This document shows, piece by piece, positions 1 to 8,103 of a stretch of 16,065 bases of DNA. Positions within the stretch are counted from its first letter, which is position 1; each line of letters begins with the position of its first letter. The translations under genes were made by a program, and so were the position numbers. The notes under the pieces are model-generated. The model had not been told where the DNA came from, ran no database searches, and worked only from the letters and a program-made list of their open reading frames with translations. Location of the stretch: assembly GCA_964654825.1 (NCBI GenBank), contig CAZZKG010000070.1, forward strand, positions 1-16,065, in the 5' to 3' direction. The stretch is from CAZZKG01 sp964654825 (lineage in GTDB: Bacteria > Gemmatimonadota > CAZMKB01).

Positions 1-854
1 CCTGTCGCGAAACCGGGATACAACGTCATACCGCCGTCTATGATCAGACTCGTCCCGGTCACGTAATCGGAGTGATCCGATGCCAGCCAGACGGCGGCAT
101 TGCCGATGTCGTCCACTTCACCGATGCGATTGTATGGCACCAGGTCCATCAGGCGGTCATAGGCTTCCGGTGTATCCCAGGCTCCGGTATTGATCGGCGT
201 GCGAATCGCTCCCGGAGCGATGCTGTTGACCCGGATCCGAAATGGAGCGACTTCCTGGGCGATACTTTTCATCAGGAGCATCACACCACCCTTCGATGCA
301 GCGTAATTGGCGTGTCCCGCCCAGGGGATGATTTCGTGAACCGAACTGATGCAGATGATCTTACCCGCCGCGCAGGAGACTTCCGGTACCACGCCGCGGC
401 GTCTGAACTCTCTGATCGCCTCCCGGGCGCAGAGGAATTGACCGGTCAGATTTACACTCAGCACCAGGTTCCACTGGTCCAGCGTCATTTCAGCAATAGG
501 CGCATCCCGTTGAATACCGGCGTTGTTGACCAGGATGTCGATCGTGCCGAATTCTTCGAACATCCACCGGAACATGTCCCGGACCTGATCTTCCCTCGAG
601 ACATCGGCCCGGTACTCGCAGGCATTACCGCCGTCACTTTTGATCTGATCGACTACTTCCCTGGCGGCTTCACCGCCTGAGACATAATTTACGATCACAT
701 CGGCGCCGGCCTTCCCGAGGGCTGTGGCTATCCCCTTCCCTATACCGGAGCTGGCACCGGTGACGAGGGCCTTTTGCCCCTCCAGGACCCGGTGCACTGG
801 GCATGCCGGCATGATGACTTCGGGAAGTCGTTTTTCACTCTTACGATCACCCAT
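1..854 (-). CDS. SDR-family oxidoreductase, glucose 1-dehydrogenase-like (3' end cut by window)
   Basis: A classical short-chain dehydrogenase/reductase, 284 codons visible, with the C-terminus lost at the left edge. Seen: an N-terminal extension of about 26 residues, then the cofactor motif TGASSGIG (residues 32-39), NNAG (110-113), Asn135, and the catalytic set Ser171, Tyr184, Lys188 with normal spacing. SSVHEIIPW and YAASKGG are typical of Bacillus-type glucose 1-dehydrogenases, so oxidation of a sugar or other polyol with NAD(P)+ in the cytoplasm is likely; the exact substrate is not readable. The ATG at 852-854 is preceded by a strong ribosome binding site, AGAAGGAG, about 7 nt upstream (861-869). 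It lies 119 bp downstream of the GH63 glucosidase on the same strand, which suggests co-transcription and linked sugar metabolism (inference). Confidence 0.9.
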   Translation of the reverse strand, partial: MGDRKSEKRLPEVIMPACPVHRVLEGQKALVTGASSGIGKGIATALGKAGADVIVNYVSGGEAAREVVDQIKSDGGNACEYRADVSREDQVRDMFRWMFEEFGTIDILVNNAGIQRDAPIAEMTLDQWNLVLSVNLTGQFLCAREAIREFRRRGVVPEVSCAAGKIICISSVHEIIPWAGHANYAASKGGVMLLMKSIAQEVAPFRIRVNSIAPGAIRTPINTGAWDTPEAYDRLMDLVPYNRIGEVDDIGNAAVWLASDHSDYVTGTSLIIDGGMTLYPGFAT

Positions 855-973
855 CCTATCACTCCTTCTCTGATCAGACGTCCTTTCAAAATTTCCACCC
901 GACCCGGATGACACAGATGTCCGCGGAAATTTTAACGAATCTGAGTTATCCGAGCCCTCTATGGTTCGAAGTC

Positions 974-3601
974 TTATTTTCGGGGCATGAGCAGCTTGGC
1001 CATCAGTCCCGTCCAACCGGTCTGATGCGAGGCACCCACACCCCAGCCGGTGTCGCCATGGAAATATTCATGGAACAGGACGTAGTCCCGAAAATGGGGA
1101 TCGGTCTGGAATCTCTCGTTGTATCCGAACACGGGACGACGGCCGTCTGTACCTTTAAGAAAAATCCGAGTGAGCCGCCTGGTGAGCTCATCGGCAACAT
1201 CCAGGATGGTCAGAAAATTTCCCGAGCCGGTGGGACATTCGATCTTGAAATCATCCCCGTAGTAGTGATGGAATTTCTGCAGGGACTCGATGATCAGATA
1301 ATTGATCGGAAACCAGATGGGCCCACGCCAGTTGGAATTACCGCCGAACAGGCCGGTGTCCGATTCGGCGGGGTTGTATGTCACTGTAAATTCCATGCCG
1401 GCGGTATTGAAAACATACGGATGATCACGGTGAAATCGCGACAACGAGCGAACACCGTAATCCGAGAGAAATTCAGTTTCATCCAGCATCCGCTTGAGAA
1501 GCATTTTCATGCGATGACCGCGCAGCAGGGAGAGCAGGCGGCGCTCACCGCTGCCGGGCTCATACCAGCGGGAGACGAGACCGGCGAGGTCCTGCCGATA
1601 GTTCAGAAACCATTCCAGTCGATGTTTGAATTCCGGCACCTTATCAAGCGTTTCCTGCTCCAGGGATTCCACCGCGAACAGGGGGATTAGACCGACGATG
1701 GAATGCAGTTTCAGCGGAATAAATTCTCCCCCGGGACAGTGCAGCACATCATAATAAAATCCATCGCCTTCGTCCCACAGATCGATCCCTTCACCGCCGA
1801 TGTTTTTCATCGCGCCGGCGATGTAGAGAAAATGCTCGAAGAATTTGGTCGCGAGATCCTGGTAGACCGGATTCTGCAGCGCCAGCTCGAGTGCGATGCG
1901 CATCATGTTCAAACAGTACATGGCCATCCAGCTGGTACCGTCGGCCTGTTCCAGGTGGCCACCGGTCGGCAGTTCGCTGCTGCGATCGAACACGCCGACA
2001 TTGTCCAGCCCGAGAAAACCGCCCTGGAAGATATTGTGGCCGTGCTCATCCTTGCGGTTGACCCACCAGGTGAAATTGAGCAGCAGTTTATGAAACACCC
2101 GCTCGAGGAAAGCCACATCGCCTCTGCCCTGATTCATTTTTCGATCGATCTGGAACACCCGCCAGGCCGCCCAGGCTTGCACCGGTGGGTTCACATCACC
2201 GAACGCCCACTCGTACGCCGGCAGCTGGCCGTTGGGATGCATGTACCACTCACGGGTCAGGAGCACAAGCTGCTCCTTGGCGAATTCCGGGTCCACGAGG
2301 GCCAGCGGGATACAGTGAAACGCCAGGTCCCACGCCGCAAACCAGGGATATTCCCACTTGTCGGGCATGGAGATGATGTCCGCGTTGTTGAGATGGATCC
2401 ACTCGTGATTGCGACCGTGCAGCCGACTCCGCGGCGGTTCTGGCTGGCCTGGATCGCCTTCCAGCCACCGCTGGACGTCGTAATGATAGAACTGTTTCGT
2501 CCACAACATGCCGGCTAAGGCCTGCCGCTGGACGTTGCGGGCATCATCATCGGTTATCTCAGATTGAATTTCGGCGTAAAACTCATCCGCTTCCTGAATT
2601 CGTTTTTCAAACAGTTGATTAAACCCCTGGAAGGGATTTTTTAGCGTCTCTCGAGAGAGCCGCAGTTTCACCGTCCTGGACTTACGGGCGAGGAGGGTCA
2701 AAGGATAATGAAACCCCGCTTTCGTGCCGACCTTCTCAGGATTTACCGCATCAGTCCTCCCCTGGACGAGATAGTCGTTGATGCCATCCTTGAAGTAACT
2801 CGAAACACTTGCTGCGCCGAACAACCGATGCATATTGGTCTCGTTGTCACAAAACAGCTGCTCCGGGCCGCCTTCGAAATAGAGCCTGAATCGGGGAAAA
2901 CTGCCGTGGTCGATCAGGATCGAGTGATCGTCACTGCCGCTCAAACTCGGTTTCGTATTCTTCGAATCCCACGCCCAGGTATTTCGAAACAGGATCTGCG
3001 GAATCACATTGATATCCGCCGGTTCCCGTCCTCGATTATGAACTGTTATTCGAATCAATATGTCTTCCGGCGTGGCTTTGGCATATTCGATGAAAATGTC
3101 GAAATACAGGTCATCGTGGAACACACCGGTGTCGATGAGCTCGAATTCGGGATCGCCCCTGCCGCGCCGCTGATTCTCCTCTACCAGCCGGGTGTAAGGA
3201 AATTCACGGTGCGGATATTTATAGAGCATTTTCATGTAGGAATGGGTGGGAGTGTTGTCGAGGTAATAATAATATTCCTTAACATCTTCACCGTGGTTGC
3301 CTTCGTTACCGCTCAGTCCGAACAGACGCTCTTTGAGAACAGGATCTCTGCCGTTGTAGAACGCAGGGGCGAAACAGAGCAGCTGACGATTGTCGCTGAT
3401 GCCGCCTATCCCTTCCTCACCCCAGCGGTAAGACCGGCTCCGGGCCGCGTCATGGGAGATGTACTCCCAGGCGGTGCCGGAGGGACTGTAATCCTCCCGG
3501 ATTGTTCCCCACTGCCGCTCGGTGAGATAGGGCCCCCACATTTTCCAGTCTTTTTGCAAACCAGCTGCTTCGGCGAGGCGTTTATGCTCGGCTCTTTCCA
3601 T
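974..3601 (-). CDS. GH63-family glucosidase (MGH1-like glycoside hydrolase)
   Basis: An 875-residue protein of the large bacterial glucosidase clade in GH63, an inverting (alpha/alpha)6-barrel family acting on alpha-glucosides or related glycosides. Seen: the N-terminal block WGPYLTERQWGTIREDYS (22-39), GNHGEDVKEYYYYLD (101-115), a beta-rich N-terminal domain to about residue 340, then the helical barrel with FAAWDLAFH (421-429), YEWAFGDVNPPV (463-474), GLDN (531-534), GGNSNWRGPIWFPIN (753-767) and HEYFHGDTGWG (844-854). By comparison with YgjK and mannosylglycerate hydrolase I infer Asp533 as general acid and Glu845 as general base. There is no signal peptide, so it is probably cytoplasmic. 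Length is normal for the clade. The start is fixed by an in-frame TAA two codons upstream; the ribosome binding site is weak. An SDR dehydrogenase follows on the same strand. The substrate is unknown. Confidence 0.93.
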   Translation of the reverse strand: MERAEHKRLAEAAGLQKDWKMWGPYLTERQWGTIREDYSPSGTAWEYISHDAARSRSYRWGEEGIGGISDNRQLLCFAPAFYNGRDPVLKERLFGLSGNEGNHGEDVKEYYYYLDNTPTHSYMKMLYKYPHREFPYTRLVEENQRRGRGDPEFELIDTGVFHDDLYFDIFIEYAKATPEDILIRITVHNRGREPADINVIPQILFRNTWAWDSKNTKPSLSGSDDHSILIDHGSFPRFRLYFEGGPEQLFCDNETNMHRLFGAASVSSYFKDGINDYLVQGRTDAVNPEKVGTKAGFHYPLTLLARKSRTVKLRLSRETLKNPFQGFNQLFEKRIQEADEFYAEIQSEITDDDARNVQRQALAGMLWTKQFYHYDVQRWLEGDPGQPEPPRSRLHGRNHEWIHLNNADIISMPDKWEYPWFAAWDLAFHCIPLALVDPEFAKEQLVLLTREWYMHPNGQLPAYEWAFGDVNPPVQAWAAWRVFQIDRKMNQGRGDVAFLERVFHKLLLNFTWWVNRKDEHGHNIFQGGFLGLDNVGVFDRSSELPTGGHLEQADGTSWMAMYCLNMMRIALELALQNPVYQDLATKFFEHFLYIAGAMKNIGGEGIDLWDEGDGFYYDVLHCPGGEFIPLKLHSIVGLIPLFAVESLEQETLDKVPEFKHRLEWFLNYRQDLAGLVSRWYEPGSGERRLLSLLRGHRMKMLLKRMLDETEFLSDYGVRSLSRFHRDHPYVFNTAGMEFTVTYNPAESDTGLFGGNSNWRGPIWFPINYLIIESLQKFHHYYGDDFKIECPTGSGNFLTILDVADELTRRLTRIFLKGTDGRRPVFGYNERFQTDPHFRDYVLFHEYFHGDTGWGVGASHQTGWTGLMAKLLMPRK

Positions 3602-3748
3602 TTCTTATTTCTTTCAGTTTAAGGGCCCTTCTGATAATCCATGGGCAGGAGATAAGAACTATGACATCGAAAACACGGACCTCACCTTCTATCCCGTGGT
3701 CAATCAGTAGATCTGCATAATGGGGGGGTTTAATCCATTCGCTCAGAT

Positions 3749-3777
3749 AGGATAATAACGAGGACTCCGGAACTCAA
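3749..3777 (-). promoter_or_regulatory. possible weak sigma70 promoter for the GH63 gene
   Basis: On the minus strand TTGAGT (3772-3777) and TATCCT (3749-3754) are separated by 17 nt, each matching 4 of 6 consensus bases. It would give a leader of about 140 nt before the GH63 ATG. The rest of the 187-bp gap holds a run of seven G and nothing I recognise. Confidence 0.3.
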
Positions 3778-3788
3778 GAGTCATGGAA

Positions 3789-5318
3789 TTATTTACAGAC
3801 CACCATCCGCCGCGTCTCTCCACGATTCCCTGCTACAAAACGATAGAAGTATATACCTGAAGGGACCTCTTGCTGCTGATCGTCTTTCCCATCCCACTGG
3901 ACTGAATAGCTGCCGGGTGGTTTGTCCTCTCTGTCCAGGAGCGTTTTTATCAGGTGACCTCTGAGGCTGTATACCTCGAGCGATACAGATACCATTTCGT
4001 CTCTTCCGGGAACGTGACAGGTAATGGTGGTGGACGGGTTGAATGGATTGGGATAATTCTGTTTCAACAGAAATGACCGGGGAAGAAGACCAGGACTGTC
4101 TTCGGTGATTTCCAGTGGAGCCGCCTGTCCCCTGGCACGGTATATCCGACCGGGCCCCAGACGGGAATCACTCCAGGCAACTTCGACCTCCAGGTTAGGT
4201 GAAATCGCGACCGATGGGTCGCTCTGTACAGCCGAGCTCGAGTCATCGCTGACGAGGACGGGCTCACCCCAGATCCGGCCTGTGTCCACGGAAGCGCTGG
4301 CGAATATCCCGGGCATCCCATCGGTTCCGGTCCCCTGCCAGACGACGACGGCGAGGTTGTCGCGTATTGCGACCCGGGGATGATTGGGATTGGAGTCCCC
4401 ACCCGTATCGTCGACCTGTCTCATGTGCTCCCAGTTCAACCCCCCGTCGGGACTGCGCCCCAGCCAGATGTGTGCACCGTCGGCATTTACCGACATCCAG
4501 CTGCAGAGGAGGCTGTTCCCATCAGCGGCCAGGCCTGGTCCGGTCGCGGGGCAACCTTCTAAGGTCCATCCTGAAACATCGACTCTCGTCTCTTCCGGAA
4601 ATGTCACACCGCCGTCGCCGGAACGTGCGACGTGTATCTCGCGCACGTTGTCATCGTTATTTCGGAAGGCGACAAGGACGGTCCGGCCATCCTCAAGAAT
4701 TATCTGATCGGGGGCGCAGCATTCACAGATCTCCCAGGCGAATCCGGCTGTCACATCCATCGGATCAGTAAATGATCCCATGGTGTCCTGTACCGTCCAT
4801 TTGATGTCCGGATAGAGCCATTCGGAATTGTAGGACATCCACAGCTGGGACAGACGGCCGTCGGGGAAGATGCCGGCGGCCTGACAGGTTCGGTTCTCCT
4901 CAGTTTGCGGATCGACGCGTATTGCCGTTTCCCACGTAGAACCCATGTCGTCAGAGGAAGCTGCCCAGATGCCCCGGTTATCCAGATAGACATCCTCCCA
5001 GCCGACCACCATAAAATTCCCCTTCACTCGCAGAGACGGCCCCGCTCCTCCCACGTCCATGTACCGGGACAGCATCACCGCGCTGCCGTATGTGTCTCCG
5101 GGTGCGGCCGAAACCACGAAAACACCACGATTCGAGAGATCCCCCATCATCCATACGATGTGGGACGCTCCATCGCCAGTGAAAATCACTCGCGGCCGGT
5201 AATTCAGGGGTGCATCTTCGGATGCGGTCAGTACCTCATTAGCTTCGAAAACCAGGGTCTGGGCCTTCGCCTGGGTTGCAAGGACGAGGATGACTATCCA
5301 GCGGACAAATCCGTCCAT
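3789..5318 (-). CDS. secreted sialidase-like (BNR/Asp-box) propeller with C-terminal sorting domain
   Basis: A 509-residue exported protein. Residues 1-20 form a signal peptide ending AKA|Q. Four Asp-box-like repeats follow (SSDDMGSTW 121-129, SGDGGVTF 233-240, SPDGGLNW 289-296, SVDTGRIW 343-350), as in sialidase-type beta-propellers. Between the first two lies a cysteine-rich segment, ICECCAPDQ (197-205), with GCPATGPG (255-262) after the second. I recall this pairing from a bacterial sialidase-like family whose activity is not established. The last ~95 residues carry NYPNPFNPSTTI (421-432) and an Ig-like strand pattern, the FlgD/type IX-like cell-surface sorting domain. I place the start at the ATG at 5318, because GAGG precedes it by 5 nt and the signal peptide begins there; an upstream in-frame ATG at 5348 has no ribosome binding site. 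True sialidase activity is unproven, because the RIP motif and arginine triad are not evident. Confidence 0.85.
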   Translation of the reverse strand: MDGFVRWIVILVLATQAKAQTLVFEANEVLTASEDAPLNYRPRVIFTGDGASHIVWMMGDLSNRGVFVVSAAPGDTYGSAVMLSRYMDVGGAGPSLRVKGNFMVVGWEDVYLDNRGIWAASSDDMGSTWETAIRVDPQTEENRTCQAAGIFPDGRLSQLWMSYNSEWLYPDIKWTVQDTMGSFTDPMDVTAGFAWEICECCAPDQIILEDGRTVLVAFRNNDDNVREIHVARSGDGGVTFPEETRVDVSGWTLEGCPATGPGLAADGNSLLCSWMSVNADGAHIWLGRSPDGGLNWEHMRQVDDTGGDSNPNHPRVAIRDNLAVVVWQGTGTDGMPGIFASASVDTGRIWGEPVLVSDDSSSAVQSDPSVAISPNLEVEVAWSDSRLGPGRIYRARGQAAPLEITEDSPGLLPRSFLLKQNYPNPFNPSTTITCHVPGRDEMVSVSLEVYSLRGHLIKTLLDREDKPPGSYSVQWDGKDDQQQEVPSGIYFYRFVAGNRGETRRMVVCK

Positions 5319-5729
5319 GATGACCTCACAGTGAAAATCACATGACAACAGAACGCATCAATCCGGTTAGCGAAAGAAACAGGTTATAACAGTTCCTCAC
5401 CCCGATGTGATACTTCTTCGCAAAAATTCGGCCATTCCTCACTTCAGCAGGTCAAGGAAACGACATCTGTACAATATACATTAAAACAACGGATAGTTTT
5501 TGCAATGAAAGGGGTGATATACCGAGACGGTTCAACATCAGGGCAGTCTGGATTTCTGATGGGGGATTTTCATCCGGGGTCTTTCCTGAATCATTCTCTC
5601 TGTCCTGGAATTATCCCGATCACTTCTACTCCACGCGGTCATTCGCTATGATATTCCGAACGCGGAGCTAGTATCACATGATTCCTCGAGGGGATATGGT
5701 GAAACGGAACGAAGATTCGGTATGTATGA
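5319..5729. other. 411-bp intergenic region, no gene seen
   Basis: Between the barrel stop and the sialidase-like start. No open frame of useful length with a ribosome binding site on either strand. On the minus strand there is only a poor promoter match (TTGCAA, 16 nt, TAATGT) around 5470-5500. There is no clear U-tract terminator. Confidence 0.5.
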
Positions 5730-6665
5730 TTAGTACACCAGAGATACGGACAGTCTCACTTCGTGGTCTTCCATCGCCTGGTTGCTGTGTGTGTTCCAGT
5801 ATACCGGTTTCATGTAGCTCAGTGTGAAAGAATATTCCCCGATGGGCAGAAAAGATATCGACGGTGTCAGAGATACCCACTGTCCACCGGTATTTTCAAC
5901 TTTCACCCCATCGCGGGTATCCCATCCGTTGATCGCCAGACCATCCAGCTTCAGCCCGAAAGAAAATTTTGTGGTTGCTGTTAACAGGGTGCCGACCGAC
6001 CACCTGGTCTGGTTCTGGAACTTATAGCCGGCAGCATTTGTACCCATCGCGCCGGCCATGATTAATCGCACGCTGGTAAAATTGTACCATCTGCTTTTTG
6101 ACCAGTTGGCTCCCAGGCCGATTATCGGCACATAGAGCCCGGAACCCGCCTGGATGAACGATGGGATATAACCGAATTCGTTTCGTTGGTCCGATCTTCC
6201 GGTCGGCAGAGAAAGACCGAATTCTGCAAAGCCAACCAGGTCCCTCCAGGGTAGGAATGCTTTACCAACAACGGATATATCACCCAGACCGTCCGAACGA
6301 TATCGATAAAAATCACCGGTGTCCGGTATCGTGAATTCGCGATAATTGTTCGACCAGGGAACGGTTACGATCAGGTCCATGACATCCGTAAAACCATATT
6401 CAATCCCTATCACATGTGTCGAATACGTATTGACCACGGCATAGGGGTTCGGTGTCCTCTCCCTCCCCTCAACCCTTCCGGCGGCGTTCTTGTGGCTGTA
6501 ACTGATGTCCACCAGAAACATTCCCAGCGGTACTTTATGACGCTCTGCTACCTGCAGAACCGCGCAGGAACCTGTTCAGCCTACCCCTGCGTATGATTTC
6601 CCTGCTGATACGAAGACAAGTGTGAGAATGAGTGCGGTGAGTGAAAGGCCATGGTGTTTCTTCAT
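5730..6665 (-). CDS. outer-membrane beta-barrel protein with in-frame UGA (candidate selenoprotein, or nonsense-disrupted gene)
   Basis: From the ATG at 6663-6665 the frame reads MKKHHGLSLTALILTLVFVS and on to SYA|GVG, a complete signal peptide. TGA follows at codon 30 (6576-6578), then TGSCAVLQVAERHKVPLG and the uninterrupted barrel in the same frame to the stop at 5730. The product would be 311 residues if TGA is read through. Alternating amphipathic strands, sequence such as IGIEYGFTDVMDLIVTVPWS, and a C-terminal aromatic residue (VSLVY) are typical of an outer-membrane barrel of the 'transporter/MetA-pathway' kind. If UGA is selenocysteine, the mature N-terminus is GVG-Sec-TGSC, a Sec-x3-Cys motif. 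A strong ribosome binding site (GGGAGAGGG) and a consensus promoter lie upstream, and a GC-rich hairpin lies directly after the TGA. The alternative is a point nonsense mutation or sequencing error. An internal start at 6521 would lack a signal peptide and a clear ribosome binding site, and is unlikely. The transported or bound ligand is unknown. Confidence 0.75.
6551..6568 (-). promoter_or_regulatory. candidate bacterial SECIS hairpin after the in-frame UGA
   Basis: Minus-strand RNA after the UGA: a five-base-pair stem CCUGC/GCAGG encloses the loop GCGGUUCU. The stem begins 8 nt and the loop 13 nt after the UGA. The apex UGC-GCGGUUCU-GCA resembles the E. coli fdhF apex UGC-AGGUCU-GCA, with GGU in the loop. 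The loop is about 4 nt closer to the UGA than in fdhF and at the short edge of accepted bSECIS spacing, so function is uncertain. Confidence 0.4.
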
Positions 6666-6748
6666 CTTAACCCTCTCCCTGCATAGCTGCGATTCCGCCA
6701 ATTCGCCACCAGTGACGTGTTTATTATATGCCACTGCTCAACGGGAAC

Positions 6749-6777
6749 ATTATATATTAAATATTCCTATATGTCAA
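6749..6777 (-). promoter_or_regulatory. consensus sigma70 promoter for the barrel gene
   Basis: On the minus strand TTGACA (6772-6777), a 17-nt AT-rich spacer and TATAAT (6749-6754) make a perfect consensus promoter. It lies in a local AT-rich island, about 80 nt upstream of the barrel ATG at 6665. This argues that the barrel gene is actively transcribed. Confidence 0.8.
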
Positions 6778-6813
6778 ATAGATTATATCAATAGCACAGT
6801 CGGATCGTATCTG

Positions 6814-6830
6814 TTTTCCCCATAGGAAAA
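6814..6830. terminator. weak hairpin downstream of the LysR gene
   Basis: TTTTCC (6814-6819), loop CCATA, GGAAAA (6825-6830). The stem is AT-rich, about 40 bp past the LysR stop on the minus strand, with only a short flanking T run. A terminator role is possible but weakly supported. Confidence 0.25.
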
Positions 6831-6870
6831 TTGTCTCCGGGAGCATACAGAAACGAGGGCGGGAAAGGAT

Positions 6871-7785
6871 TCAATCAGGAGAGCAGTCTGTAATCTTCGG
6901 TTTCTTCAGGAGGTAATCGAAGAATACCCTACACAGCGAAGACGGTGTTTTTCCCCGGCGGGTAATCAGGTAGAAATCCCTGATAAAATTGATGTTTTTG
7001 ATGGGGAGATGTTTCAGGATCCGTCTGTCGATATCCTCCCTGACCGACCTGTGTGACACAATAGAACACCCCGCCCCGCTCTTTACGGCCTGAATTACTG
7101 CAGTTGTACTGCCCACTGTCATCACCGTCTTTAATTGAGTAACATCGAACCCTTGATCCTTCAAGGTTTTTTCCATTATCATTCGAGTCCCGCTGCCCTC
7201 CTCCCGACTGATGAATGGGATCTCCTTCAATTTCTCGAATGTAATCGATCTCTGTTTCCCCCAGGGGGTATTCGATCTCGTGATGAGCACCAGTTCATCT
7301 TTGACAAATCTCCTGTATTCCAGTTTTGGATCGTCCACTCTGGCGCCCGCGACACCGAGTTCGATTTCATGATGGAGAACATTTTCGATAACCTTTTTCG
7401 TATCATAGATGTTCAAACGGATCAGAATATCGGGATAGGTATCCCTGAACTCTTTGATCAGAGAAGGAATTATATATTCTCCTGGTATTGTACTCGCCCC
7501 GACAAGGAGGTCACCTTTGAGTTCACCTCTGAGACCGAGCATTTTCTGTTCAGCCTCTCCTCTCAAACGCAGGATCTTGCGGGCATCGAGATAGAGCATC
7601 TCACCCGCCCGGGTGGGAAGGATTTTTCTTCCAAGTCGATCGAGGAGTATAATTCCTAATTGTTCCTCCAGTGATCGAATATGTCCGGAAAGTGTGGGTT
7701 GAGACAATCTGAGGGCCTCGGCTGCTTTCGAAAAGCTTCCGAGTTCAACTATCTTGCAGAATATTTCCAGCTGATTGAGTTTCAC
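6871..7785 (-). CDS. LysR-family transcriptional regulator, selenium-metabolism type (probable)
   Basis: A 304-residue LysR regulator. The N-terminal winged helix-turn-helix begins at once (LNQLEIFCKIVELGSFSKAA..LSQPTLSGHIRSLE..LG..LLDR, residues 3-52). The periplasmic-binding-like effector domain follows from about residue 90, with ASTIPGEYIIPSLI, EEGSGTR (195-201) and STTAVIQAVKSGAG. The STIPGEY, EGSGTR and STTAVIQAVKSGAG blocks and the RDFYLI end recall the family annotated as 'selenium metabolism-associated LysR family transcriptional regulator'; some members are labelled CysB-like or CysJI activators, so a sulfur/selenium link is the best guess from memory. I choose GTG 7783-7785, which places the helix-turn-helix at the usual position and has GGAG 9 nt upstream. 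An in-frame GTG at 7821 would add 12 residues. It is divergent from the nucleotidyltransferase gene and transcribed towards the barrel gene. Confidence 0.88.
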   Translation of the reverse strand: MKLNQLEIFCKIVELGSFSKAAEALRLSQPTLSGHIRSLEEQLGIILLDRLGRKILPTRAGEMLYLDARKILRLRGEAEQKMLGLRGELKGDLLVGASTIPGEYIIPSLIKEFRDTYPDILIRLNIYDTKKVIENVLHHEIELGVAGARVDDPKLEYRRFVKDELVLITRSNTPWGKQRSITFEKLKEIPFISREEGSGTRMIMEKTLKDQGFDVTQLKTVMTVGSTTAVIQAVKSGAGCSIVSHRSVREDIDRRILKHLPIKNINFIRDFYLITRRGKTPSSLCRVFFDYLLKKPKITDCSPD

Positions 7786-7828
7786 CCCCGACCACTCCAG
7801 ATAGACAGGTTCCTCCGACACGACCCCG

Positions 7829-7856
7829 ACCTACCGGTGAGCATTGTACCTACCGG
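7829..7856. repeat. direct repeat ACCTACCGG x2 at the LysR promoter
   Basis: ACCTACCGG occurs at 7829-7837 and 7848-7856, a period of 19 bp. On the minus strand a good -10 element, TACAAT (7843-7848), lies between and touches the second copy; no good -35 is seen. The position suits an operator for autoregulation of the LysR gene (inference). Confidence 0.45.
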
Positions 7857-8004
7857 GTGCCGGTTCAATAGAAGAAATCGCTCCATCGCATTCGTCGGAA
7901 TCCTGTTTGGATATGATTCAATAACCTGAGATTTCACTACTTCGGGCAAGTTCGATTCTACTTCACCCGCAGGGAAATGTCAAGACGGGAATTCATCATC
8001 CCTG

Positions 8005-8033
8005 TTGAAAACCAGATCCCGATCAGGTATACT
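8005..8033 (+). promoter_or_regulatory. sigma70 promoter for the nucleotidyltransferase gene
   Basis: TTGAAA (8005-8010), a 17-nt spacer and TATACT (8028-8033): 5 of 6 matches in each box. The expected start of transcription is near 8040, giving a leader of about 65 nt before the ATG at 8104. The rest of the 318-bp divergent region (7786-8103) holds no gene I can support. Confidence 0.65.
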
Positions 8034-8103
8034 CAGAAGGATACCGTGATGAGGGTGAAGGACTTCTTCACTGACATCCCGTACCCTCGGACAGGAAGGA
8101 TCG

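Noticed and set aside
72..680. 202-codon plus-strand frame at the left edge
   Set aside because: It is opposite the SDR gene, whose motifs and ribosome binding site are unambiguous on the minus strand.
908..3622. Long open frames on the plus strand opposite the GH63 gene (260, 271 and 304 codons)
   Set aside because: They are antisense shadows of a clearly homologous glucosidase reading frame. They show no ribosome binding sites or recognisable domains.
6521..6523. Internal ATG at 6521 as the true start of the barrel protein
   Set aside because: It would remove the signal peptide that an outer-membrane protein needs, it has no ribosome binding site, and the sequence upstream stays in frame with a typical signal peptide.
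7135..7659. 174-codon plus-strand frame inside the LysR gene
   Set aside because: Antisense to a LysR protein with conserved helix-turn-helix and effector motifs; no independent coding signal.
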